From Thermoplasmata archaeon (lineage in GTDB: Archaea; Thermoplasmatota; Penumbrarchaeia; Penumbrarchaeales; Penumbrarchaeaceae): a stretch of 11,663 nt of DNA. Shown piece by piece: positions 1 through 6,382 of this stretch. The position numbers and the translations under genes were made by a program. The notes beneath the pieces are model-generated. The model searched no databases and was not told the origin of the DNA. It saw only the letters and a program-made list of their open reading frames with translations. Where the stretch lies: contig JAGLEG010000442.1 in the NCBI GenBank assembly GCA_023145185.1, positions 1-11,663 of the forward strand, read 5' to 3'. Numbering within the stretch: the stretch's first letter is position 1; the number at the start of each line of letters is the position of its first letter.

Positions 1-84
1 ATCGTGGGGGTATAAGTGTTTTCTTGAACAACGTATGATGCATGGCGTTCTCTACATTGGATAGCAATGGTCTTTTCCGCAACG

Positions 85-95
85 GTTATATAATT
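85..95 (+). promoter_or_regulatory. TATA box, first gene
   Basis: The sequence ggttatataat fits an archaeal TATA box. Initiation about 25 bases downstream would fall near 112-118 and give a leader of roughly 55 bases before the ATG at 171. The AT core is nearly symmetrical (ttatataa), so it could also serve a leftward gene beyond the window edge, but too little of that side is visible to support one. Confidence 0.55.
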
Positions 96-134
96 GGTCT
101 AAGATAGGCGCCTTCTATTCCCGTACCGGTCCCT

Positions 135-212
135 GATGATAACTTCAGATCACGAGGCGGAGGCGAACAGATGGATGACTTCTTCAGATCACAGAATCAG
201 GGCGAACATGTG
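135..212 (+). repeat. 39-bp imperfect tandem duplication over the first gene's start
   Basis: Copy 1 is 135-173 and copy 2 is 174-212. By eye they match at 26 of 39 positions without gaps, including an exact 11-base block (cttcagatcac) and an exact 8-base block (ggcgaaca) in the same register. Thirty-nine is a multiple of three, and copy 1 read in the gene's frame gives DDNFRSRGGGEQM against DDFFRSQNQGEHV in copy 2. Copy 1 carries the GGAGG ribosome-binding site (159-163) and ends on the ATG start; copy 2 ends on an in-frame GTG at 210. Confidence 0.75.
159..163 (+). promoter_or_regulatory. Shine-Dalgarno site deciding the start at 171
   Basis: GGAGG sits 7 bases before the ATG at 171, which is good spacing for an archaeal ribosome-binding site. 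Copy 2 of the local duplication has lost this motif (tcaggg instead), which favours 171 over the in-frame GTG at 210. Confidence 0.75.
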
Positions 213-632
213 GACGATCTCTCGGCTCTCTCGATGATCAGGCGCGTCATAACGTTGAACGGGTTGACCGACGCCATCATCAACTCCTACAAGGAGCACA
301 ATATGAGCAAGGAAGATGCTCAGAACATGGCATATCACGTCCTGAACTTCTTCGGTTTCGGGGACAGGATAGTGGATAATATCCTTGAACCAGAGGACCG
401 GGACCTCTTCTACATGCTGGAGGATTTCGGCCTTCTGGTCACGGAGAGGGAGGAGACGACCCTGTACGACGGCCGGGAGTGGAGGATACACTACTGGCTC
501 CTGAAGAAGAACGCCATCAGCAACATGGCGTGCCTCTCCTCCAACGGCCGTGGTGGCGACGATGATGAGCAGTATGCCATCTACAACGATATGCCTGATG
601 ATATATGGAACCGGGAGAGCTTACCGGAATAA
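171..632 (+). CDS. DUF6015-like small archaeal protein, function unknown
   Basis: A 153-residue acidic, soluble protein with no signal peptide or membrane segment. Residues about 17-75 are predicted-helical (IRRVITLNGLTDAIINSYKE, then EDAQNMAYHVLNFFGF). A short region follows with LEPEDRDLFYMLEDFGLLVTE and a basic/aromatic strand, DGREWRIHYWLLKK, ending near residue 113. The rest is an acidic low-complexity tail. The helix-rich core followed by EREETTLYDGREWRIHYW resembles the Thermoplasmata family I recall as DUF6015. The layout would suit a winged-helix-type DNA-binding fold, but that is inference. The ATG is chosen for its GGAGG site. The gene has its own TATA box and is followed by a 193-base gap before the next gene, so it is probably monocistronic. 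The first 13 codons derive from a tandem duplication. Confidence 0.8.
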   Translation: MDDFFRSQNQGEHVDDLSALSMIRRVITLNGLTDAIINSYKEHNMSKEDAQNMAYHVLNFFGFGDRIVDNILEPEDRDLFYMLEDFGLLVTEREETTLYDGREWRIHYWLLKKNAISNMACLSSNGRGGDDDEQYAIYNDMPDDIWNRESLPE

Positions 633-714
633 CCCTCCTGGGAGATGGCCGGCCCTGATATTTTCAAACACCTCATTCGGCACGCTCTCTAGGTCTCGAT
701 ATCATGCACTACAG

Positions 715-753
715 GGGACCATAAACACTTAATAGGCAGAATTTATTGGTCCC
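715..753. promoter_or_regulatory. Inverted repeat at the promoter of the large surface protein
   Basis: The left arm gggaccataaa (715-725) pairs with tttattggtccc (742-753): 11 base pairs with one bulged T at 746 and a 16-base loop. The right arm overlaps the best TATA-like sequence (aatttatt, about 740-747) for the gene at 826. It could be an operator for a dimeric regulator or a terminator hairpin for the preceding gene. It lacks a T-run on the plus strand, so an operator is the better guess. Confidence 0.5.
740..748 (+). promoter_or_regulatory. Candidate TATA box, surface protein at 826
   Basis: The AT-rich stretch aatttattg lies where initiation would fall near 768-772. That is just past the upstream ATG at 763, leaving a leader of about 55 bases before the ATG at 826. 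This supports 826 as the translational start. An alternative TATA-like stretch (cttaatagg, 728-736) would instead put initiation near 760. Confidence 0.4.
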
Positions 754-825
754 ATACAGCCTATGGTATGTAGGTGTACAGATAGGATGGTGCCGATAGT
801 TCGGCATCCGCCGGAGGGATTTCCC

Positions 826-3800
826 ATGAGAAAAACGTATCTTCTGAGCCTGCTGTTGGTCGCAATGTTCCTGATATTACCCCTTTCAACCGTCACGGTG
901 GGGGCGACTGGAGACAGCGTTGATGAGACTATCGCCGATGACGTGGCCGTTGTGGAGGAGGATCTGGAGGATCAGGTCCTGAAGATAAGCGGAAGGGATA
1001 CGCCCTATTACGATCTCAATGACCTCGTGGATATGGGTGCGGCGACGAGGAAGGTCATCCCGATGGAGACCTTCAACGGCCTTGGGGACCTCTACGACCT
1101 CAACAGGAACTCCATGCCCCTTTCATCGGCCCCCACAAGGGCTGATTCCGGGAAGGATGAGAACGACGATTACAGCAACGCCACCTCGCTGGTCGATGGT
1201 GACTCGGTGGACAACAACGTCACGTCCACGATCGTTGATAATGTAATAACTTTCAACGACCAGGACTTCTACCTCGTTAACCTGACCGTGGATGGCGCCA
1301 ACAACACAGTGGACAACCTCAATATCACCATATTCTCCAACGATTCGGTGAAGGAGAGCACTCACCTCGTAGTCGAGGTATACGGGATCGATTACCTTCT
1401 ACAACAGTACACCTCGGTGGATTTCCAGGTCACTGGTGGCCTTTTCGGAAACACGTCGTACATAGATGTCCTTCCCGAGGGAATATCCGGGGTCAATATG
1501 GAATTGCCGTACTATGTACGGGTATACTCCTTCAACGATACCGGGATCAACTACACGCTTGACGTGAACCTCATACCCACCTCCAGGACGGAGTGGAACG
1601 GATTCTATCAGGCCGGGTCCCTGACCAACAAGACGAACCTTCCCCCCAGGCTCTCATCGATCCACACTTCACAGGACTACTTCGATTGGTACGACCTCAC
1701 GCCGTTCATCACCGAATCGGGGCTCAATATGGCCCGCGGGGATACAGTCGAGATGAGCATGAACGTGCAGATGGCCACCGAGGTCAGGGATCCCCAGCTT
1801 GGATACGCCGGCCCGGGATTGTGGGGACAGCAGTTCCTCACGGCATCGATCATGTATGTCTACTTCATCTACTACAACTACACCGCAAATGAACTGAACA
1901 TATACACCACCGGGGGAAACCTCCCCTATGCGGGAGTCCTCTTCGGCCAGAAGACAGCCGCTGTAGGGGTGTCGGAGCATATCAGCAACGCATTCATCGG
2001 CGTCTCCCCGCTTCAGCTGTGGATATTCAACAGTAACGGCTACGTGGGCACCGAGACTGATGCCCATATCAAGTACAATGTGACCAATATCTTCACCAAT
2101 CTAATACCTCCCAACGATCCACCATCCTTCGATCTGGAGATCCCTGATTTCCAGTTCGAGGAGGACACCGGGCCGCTGGTGAACGCAACGAACCTCAACC
2201 TGTACTTCTCGGACCCCCAGCCTGAGCACGATGCTGACCTGAGGTTCGAGGTCGAGGGCGCGGGGAACAACCCGCCACAGTTGACGATGGATATCGCCGG
2301 TGACGGCCAGATGACGATCTCGGTCTCCGATAAGCACTGGTTCGGACAGGGCGAGTTCAGGATCAAGTGCTTCGATTGGGGACGGGATTGGAAACCGGAC
2401 AACGGGGATGAGGTGCCGGCCCTTTCCAACTGGTTCGACATCTACGTGACCTCGGTGAACGATGACGCCTACATCGCGAAGGTGGACCTGCCCAGCGGTG
2501 GAACGCAGACAAATGACCACAGGGCGGTCTTCATGTCCCTGTCCCAGGGATCCGCCCTTCAGGACAAGAAGATCTACGGTATCGACGACGACGAGGAGGA
2601 CCAGGGGAAGATAATATACATACACAACTCCACCTCTTCAAGGTTCAGCCTCAACACCTACGGCCAGTTCACTTTCAGGCCTACGAACGAGGATGTGGGG
2701 CACCTGTGGGTGAACGTCACGGTAGATGACGGGCACATGCCCTCTCCCGACGATTTCTGCATCCTCCACTTCCAGATAACCAACAAGAACGATGAACCCA
2801 CGATGACACAGGTTGAGTGGAAGGACAAGGCGATCACAAGAGAGGTCGATGATGACATCACCGAGATAGTGTTCCGGAACGTGGACGAGGGAACACTCAT
2901 AAACCTAACCCTCACGGCGTCCGATCCTGATATCGATATCGGCCAGATAGATAGCCTGACGTGGCTTTCGGACAACAACCTCTGGGAGATGGCCAAACAT
3001 CCATATGATCTCCAGAAGGCCTACCTCACCTACACGCCGACCAACGAGGATGCCCTCATGGGGGAGGTGAGCACGTACATCACCGTCATGGATGCCCAGG
3101 GAGAGGCCAGCAAAGACCTCAAGATCGTGCTCATGGTGGAGAACGTCAACGACAGGCCGTTGATACTTACGGTAAACGACGAGGTGCCGATGGATGGCGA
3201 GGTCTATCTCAATGCCGAAAACGGAAAGAACGGGTTCGAGGACGAACCATTCGTGCTCTCCGTCGTGGCCGACGATATCGACTACAGGGACGAGCTATCC
3301 TTCTCCATAAACACCGCTGAGTTCCAGAAGACCAAGGACATCTACAACGACTTCAAGATGAACTTTACCATAATACCGCCACAGGAGATGACGGGCAACC
3401 ACACCCTTATCGTGACGGTGATGGACAAGCTCGGGGCGAAGACCACGGTGAAGGTCCTGTACCAGATAGTGGGGACGAACGACCCTCCGGAGACGCCCAA
3501 TATCAGGTATGATGACTTCGCACAGTTAATGATCGATACACCCATCGATTTCGAGGCCATAGACAACGGGGACCCGGACGGTGAAGTGCTCACCTTCATG
3601 TGGAACTTCGGGGATCTCTCCCCCCTTGTGGAGGGCAAGAAGGTCAACCACACCTATGCGGTCCAGGGGCACTACAAGGTGATCCTCATTGCAGTGGATG
3701 GCGCCGGGGTGGAGGCCTCGAAGGAGATCCACATTACGATATTCGAGCCCGTGGAGGAGATTGATCCAGATCTGGATACGGACGGGGACGGCCTCCCCGA

Positions 3801-4482
3801 CGTGTTCGAGGGGAAATACAACTTCCTTGACAGCCTGGACCCCACCGATGCGGGCAAGGACTGGGACGGGGACGATTTCTCCAACCTGGAGGAGTTTCTG
3901 GCGGATACCGACCCCCTGGACAAGAACTCGCATCCGCTGGTCACATCCACGGATGATGGGTCCTCCAAAGGATTCCTCATATTGCTGATCATCGTCGTGG
4001 TGGTGGTCCTTATCGGGATCATCTTCCTGGTGGTGCTCCTGCTCAAGAAACCAGCGCCGGTCGCCCAGCAGACGATGTACGGGGCAGAGGGCCAGCTCCC
4101 TCCAGGGGCCTATCCACAGGGCCAGCTCCCTCCCGGACCGGCTCAAGCGGGCGTACTTCCCACGTACAGGGCGCAGGAACTGCCTCCCGCTCCCGTAGAG
4201 GAACCCCCCAAGGAGGAGGATCTGCTTGCCGGCTTCATGGAGGATGCAAAGAAGGAACTGGATGCGACCCATGAGACGCCGGAGGAGGGCAATATCTGGG
4301 TGCCACCAGAGCAGGAGGTTGAGGGATCACACGGCACTGTTGATGACCTGTTCGACGACGATGAGCCCACGGGTGAGATGCCACAGCCGCCATCCCCGGT
4401 ACCACCGACCGAACCTGTGCCACCCGTACCTCAGGCAGGATCTACACCGCCGCCTGCGCCCCCGCAGCCCCCATCGGAGTGA
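826..4482 (+). CDS. Giant membrane-anchored surface protein with PPC, cadherin-like and PKD domains
   Basis: A 1218-residue protein, probably an adhesive or structural envelope glycoprotein. The start at ATG 826 is supported by GGAGGG (813-818) with 7-base spacing and by the immediate signal peptide (MRKTYLLSLLLVAMFLILPL, cleavage near residue 27). An ATG at 763 would add 21 unlikely residues. Residues about 105-255 resemble a bacterial pre-peptidase (PPC) domain (DENDDYSNATSL...FNDQDFYLVNL...YYVRVYSFN). About 430-887 hold roughly four cadherin-like repeats ending in VNDDAY, KNDEPT, VNDRPL and TNDPPE. About 886-976 is a PKD domain (FMWNFGD...HTYAVQGHYKV). About 980-1032 carries DTDGDGLPD and DWDGDD loops of calcium-binding type. 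A transmembrane helix (about 1049-1073) precedes KK, so the C-terminus is cytoplasmic. The tail (1076-1218) is rich in proline and acidic residues. I count about 19 N-x-S/T sequons, all before the helix. No protease or hydrolase active site was recognised. Confidence 0.88.
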   Translation: MRKTYLLSLLLVAMFLILPLSTVTVGATGDSVDETIADDVAVVEEDLEDQVLKISGRDTPYYDLNDLVDMGAATRKVIPMETFNGLGDLYDLNRNSMPLSSAPTRADSGKDENDDYSNATSLVDGDSVDNNVTSTIVDNVITFNDQDFYLVNLTVDGANNTVDNLNITIFSNDSVKESTHLVVEVYGIDYLLQQYTSVDFQVTGGLFGNTSYIDVLPEGISGVNMELPYYVRVYSFNDTGINYTLDVNLIPTSRTEWNGFYQAGSLTNKTNLPPRLSSIHTSQDYFDWYDLTPFITESGLNMARGDTVEMSMNVQMATEVRDPQLGYAGPGLWGQQFLTASIMYVYFIYYNYTANELNIYTTGGNLPYAGVLFGQKTAAVGVSEHISNAFIGVSPLQLWIFNSNGYVGTETDAHIKYNVTNIFTNLIPPNDPPSFDLEIPDFQFEEDTGPLVNATNLNLYFSDPQPEHDADLRFEVEGAGNNPPQLTMDIAGDGQMTISVSDKHWFGQGEFRIKCFDWGRDWKPDNGDEVPALSNWFDIYVTSVNDDAYIAKVDLPSGGTQTNDHRAVFMSLSQGSALQDKKIYGIDDDEEDQGKIIYIHNSTSSRFSLNTYGQFTFRPTNEDVGHLWVNVTVDDGHMPSPDDFCILHFQITNKNDEPTMTQVEWKDKAITREVDDDITEIVFRNVDEGTLINLTLTASDPDIDIGQIDSLTWLSDNNLWEMAKHPYDLQKAYLTYTPTNEDALMGEVSTYITVMDAQGEASKDLKIVLMVENVNDRPLILTVNDEVPMDGEVYLNAENGKNGFEDEPFVLSVVADDIDYRDELSFSINTAEFQKTKDIYNDFKMNFTIIPPQEMTGNHTLIVTVMDKLGAKTTVKVLYQIVGTNDPPETPNIRYDDFAQLMIDTPIDFEAIDNGDPDGEVLTFMWNFGDLSPLVEGKKVNHTYAVQGHYKVILIAVDGAGVEASKEIHITIFEPVEEIDPDLDTDGDGLPDVFEGKYNFLDSLDPTDAGKDWDGDDFSNLEEFLADTDPLDKNSHPLVTSTDDGSSKGFLILLIIVVVVVLIGIIFLVVLLLKKPAPVAQQTMYGAEGQLPPGAYPQGQLPPGPAQAGVLPTYRAQELPPAPVEEPPKEEDLLAGFMEDAKKELDATHETPEEGNIWVPPEQEVEGSHGTVDDLFDDDEPTGEMPQPPSPVPPTEPVPPVPQAGSTPPPAPPQPPSE
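4088..4147 (+). repeat. 30-base coding repeat in the proline-rich tail
   Basis: The 16-base sequence agggccagctccctcc occurs at 4088-4103 and again at 4118-4133. The 30-base period gives a two-copy, ten-residue peptide repeat (GQLPPGAYPQ / GQLPPGPAQA) in the predicted cytoplasmic tail just after the transmembrane helix. Confidence 0.8.
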
Positions 4483-4491
4483 TTAAAAATA

Positions 4492-4515
4492 TGCCCGTGG
4501 TAGAGGCCACGGGCA
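4492..4515. terminator. Perfect hairpin between convergent genes
   Basis: tgcccgtgg (4492-4500) and ccacgggca (4507-4515) form a perfect 9-bp stem with a 6-base loop, 9 bases past the rightward stop and 14 bases past the leftward stop. T-rich sequence follows on both sides: ttatttattg rightward and tatttttaat leftward. It is well placed to end transcription in both directions, although archaeal termination relies mainly on T-tracts. Confidence 0.65.
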
Positions 4516-4528
4516 GGTTATTTATTGT

Positions 4529-5704
4529 TCAAACGAAGAGCATCTTCTCGAGATAATCTATTAGCTCCGTTACGGGGACATCCTGGATCGTGATAAGCGT
4601 GGTGTTTCCCACGGTGCCCTTTCCCGACCTTTTTGCGGTGAATATTCCGAAAGCGTCCAGCTCCTTCATGTACTGCCAGAACTGGGTATGGCCCAGGCCC
4701 TTTCTGTTGAGACTCTCGCAGATGGCCTTGTACTCATCCTCAAGCTCGCCCGTTGAACAGTAGGCCGTCCTTCGAAGGAGCCTTGCTGCGGCCAGAAGCA
4801 TGATCTGTTCGTGTACGTTGATCTGCTGAATGGTCTCCTCGAATACGAATGGCTTCACGTCCGCCTTGGCAAACCTGGCGTGCTCGGGAGAGACCGTGTC
4901 GGCCCCCTTCTCCTCTGCGACCATTCCGGATTTCTCCAGAAGCTCTATGGCAAACCTGGCATCCCCGTACTCCTCGGCCATGGAGGCGATCATATCGGAG
5001 ACCCCCGGATCCACGCATGAGGGTTGGAAGGAGAGCTCTATCCTCTGGTCCACGATGGCCTCAAGCTCCTCCTTGGTGTACCTGCCGAAATCAATTACGT
5101 TGGTCCTCTTGAACGTTGAGAGCGACGCCGGGTCCATCAGGTCCGTTACCCTCTTCTGCGAGACCAGTATGAGTGAGATGGAGCCAAGCAGATCGGAGTC
5201 CTCCTCCTGCAGCCGGGTGAACGAGTAGATCAGGTCCGATCCCGCCCTCTTCAGGAGAACGTCCGCCTCATCCAGTATGATGACGAGATGTATCTCCCTC
5301 TTCCGGAGGTGCTTCTTCAGGATCTCCAACATCTCGGGTATGGAGAACCCCCTGTCGGGGAACCTCTGGTCGAAATGGTTGAGGATCGAGAGCATCACCA
5401 TCGACTCGGACTTCCTGGTCCTGCAGTTCACGTGAACCTTCTCTATCACCCTGCGGTTCTCCATACCCGCCTCCGAGAGATGCGAGCAGAACCTCTTCAC
5501 GACCGCGGTCTTGCCCGAGCCCACGGGGCCGATTATCAGCACGTGCTGCCCCATCTTCTCGTACACGACGGGGCGGAACAGCCTCCCCAGCGCATCCATC
5601 TGCTCCTCCCGTCCGGGGAGCTCATCGGGAACGTAATCAAATGAGAGCTTGGACTGGTCCCTGAATATCCTGCTCCGTTTCAGCGCCTCAAGTGCTGCTT
5701 TCAT
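4529..5704 (-). CDS. orc1/cdc6: Orc1/Cdc6-family replication initiator ATPase
   Basis: A 391-residue AAA+ protein of normal length for archaeal Orc1/Cdc6, which binds origin DNA and helps load the MCM helicase. Residues 25-40 carry the family lead-in (VPDELPGREEQMDAL). Walker A is GPVGSGKT (59-66), Walker B LVIILDEAD (140-148), and the sensor-2 region is GDARFAIELL (247-256). The C-terminal ~90 residues fit the winged-helix domain (TQFWQYMKELDAFGIF). The expected sensor-1 SN motif reads SQ here (LILVSQK, 178-184), and the DPRVKSSL-like motif is altered to DPASLSTF. This looks like a divergent paralogue rather than a standard Orc1-1. I choose ATG 5704 because a TATA box (tattatat, 5725-5732) lies about 25 bases upstream, predicting a leaderless mRNA; an upstream in-frame ATG at 5767 would add 21 atypical residues. 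The gene converges on the surface protein and lies downstream of the zinc-ribbon gene with a separate promoter. Confidence 0.92.
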   Translation of the reverse strand: MKAALEALKRSRIFRDQSKLSFDYVPDELPGREEQMDALGRLFRPVVYEKMGQHVLIIGPVGSGKTAVVKRFCSHLSEAGMENRRVIEKVHVNCRTRKSESMVMLSILNHFDQRFPDRGFSIPEMLEILKKHLRKREIHLVIILDEADVLLKRAGSDLIYSFTRLQEEDSDLLGSISLILVSQKRVTDLMDPASLSTFKRTNVIDFGRYTKEELEAIVDQRIELSFQPSCVDPGVSDMIASMAEEYGDARFAIELLEKSGMVAEEKGADTVSPEHARFAKADVKPFVFEETIQQINVHEQIMLLAAARLLRRTAYCSTGELEDEYKAICESLNRKGLGHTQFWQYMKELDAFGIFTAKRSGKGTVGNTTLITIQDVPVTELIDYLEKMLFV

Positions 5705-5724
5705 GAGGGTGGGTAGGGCGGAAC

Positions 5725-5732
5725 ATATAATA
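5725..5732 (-). promoter_or_regulatory. TATA box of orc1, predicting a leaderless transcript
   Basis: On the minus strand the sequence reads actattatatgttcc. Counting about 25 bases from the box centre places initiation at or next to the ATG at 5704. No Shine-Dalgarno motif precedes that ATG (ccgccctacccaccctcATG), as expected for leaderless translation. Confidence 0.65.
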
Positions 5733-5756
5733 GTACTTTCGCCGAGGTCATTATAA

Positions 5757-5776
5757 TAATTGTACATTAATTGTAC
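5757..5776. repeat. Direct repeat TAATTGTAC x2, 11-bp period, upstream of orc1
   Basis: taattgtac occurs at 5757-5765 and 5768-5776. The two copies are spaced 11 bases start to start, so they lie on the same face of the helix. They are about 25-50 bases upstream of the orc1 TATA box, in an AT-rich gap between orc1 and the zinc-ribbon gene. A pair of protein-binding half sites is plausible. I did not recognise an origin recognition box here. Confidence 0.6.
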
Positions 5777-5782
5777 GTTTGT

Positions 5783-6241
5783 TCATTTCAGATGGACCTT
5801 CTTTTTCAGACGGGGCGGCCTGCTCACAATATCTGCCTGTTCCCTCCCCCCTCCGAACTGCTCCCCGCAGTAGTAGCAGAAATCCAGGTCGGCCTCTATG
5901 CGCCTGTTGCATTTTGGACACCCCTGCATCCGCTGCTCCTTCTTCCCCCTGGGGAAATCGTTGTAGCCCAGATATATCCACATCCCGCCGAAGCCGAGAA
6001 AGAGGACGCCCACAAGCATTATGCCGGGTCCGCCTGAAAGGCCGGACGAATCCTCCAGGGGGCCGGGCTCGGGGGCTGCCATCCAGGCGAAGCTCCACAG
6101 CAGGAGAAGTATGCCTATGGCGACCATAAGAACGCCCAGGCCGATGGCTACCCATCTTACAAATGGCCTCTTGTTCGGGGGAGGGGTGGCCTCCTCCTTT
6201 TCAGCCTGTTTTCGTTTTCTATTCGGTGGTGGTAGGTCCAT
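5783..6241 (-). CDS. Two-helix membrane protein with C-terminal zinc ribbon
   Basis: A 152-residue protein of unknown function. The N-terminus is basic and proline-rich (MDLPPPNRKRKQ...PPPNKRPFVR), followed by helix 1 (about residues 30-55), a short loop rich in Pro, Gly and Ser, and helix 2 (about 74-94). A zinc ribbon follows with C108-x2-C111 (CPKC) and C122-x2-C125 (CYYC), then a basic tail ending KKKVHLK. By the positive-inside rule both ends should be cytoplasmic. The start at ATG 6241 is chosen because CGGAGAG lies about 8 bases upstream, and the minus-strand TATA-like stretch (ttattttttat, about 6300-6310) would start transcription downstream of the longer alternative ATG at 6292. The gene is divergent from the gene at 6383 and precedes orc1 on the same strand with a 78-base gap. 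Such zinc-ribbon membrane proteins are common hypotheticals in archaea, and the partner of the ribbon is unknown. Confidence 0.8.
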   Translation of the reverse strand: MDLPPPNRKRKQAEKEEATPPPNKRPFVRWVAIGLGVLMVAIGILLLLWSFAWMAAPEPGPLEDSSGLSGGPGIMLVGVLFLGFGGMWIYLGYNDFPRGKKEQRMQGCPKCNRRIEADLDFCYYCGEQFGGGREQADIVSRPPRLKKKVHLK

Positions 6242-6299
6242 GATCTTCGGCTCTCCGATCGATTTTACATCAAATTGAGACCCCGTACACATTAGAGAA

Positions 6300-6310
6300 A
6301 TAAAAAATAA
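6300..6310 (-). promoter_or_regulatory. TATA-like element, zinc-ribbon membrane protein
   Basis: On the minus strand ttattttttat lies about 60-70 bases upstream of the ATG at 6241. Initiation near 6275-6280 would leave a leader of about 35 bases containing the GGAGAG ribosome-binding site. A weaker TATA-like stretch on the plus strand (cataaacata, about 6326-6335) may serve the divergent gene at 6383. Confidence 0.4.
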
Positions 6311-6382
6311 CCCCTACCCCTTCACCATAAACATAAGGGGGCCCTCCAGAGGGTGTTTTCAGAGTTCCAGGTGGTAAGTCCA

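Noticed and set aside
1..57. Short open leftward reading frame from the ATG at 43 to the window edge, with a possible shared TATA box at 85-95
   Set aside because: Only about 14 codons are visible and no ribosome-binding site is seen, so a gene cannot be supported.
763..825. Longer start (ATG 763) for the first surface protein
   Set aside because: It adds 21 residues with Cys, His and Pro in front of a normal signal peptide, has no good ribosome-binding site, and lies at or upstream of the likely transcription start. ATG 826 has GGAGGG at good spacing.
3526..4272. Long leftward open frame (248 codons) opposite the surface protein
   Set aside because: It is antisense to clear PKD, calcium-loop and transmembrane coding sequence, its translation has no family features, and long antisense frames are common in GC-rich coding DNA.
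6342..6353. Small palindrome ccctc-ca-gaggg in the divergent intergenic region
   Set aside because: A 5-bp stem with a 2-base loop is too short to distinguish from chance, although an operator cannot be excluded.
6363..6376. ttccaggtgg resembling the core of an archaeal origin recognition box
   Set aside because: Only a partial match, without the flanking G-run or a second inverted copy; it is adequately explained as the ribosome-binding site for ATG 6383.
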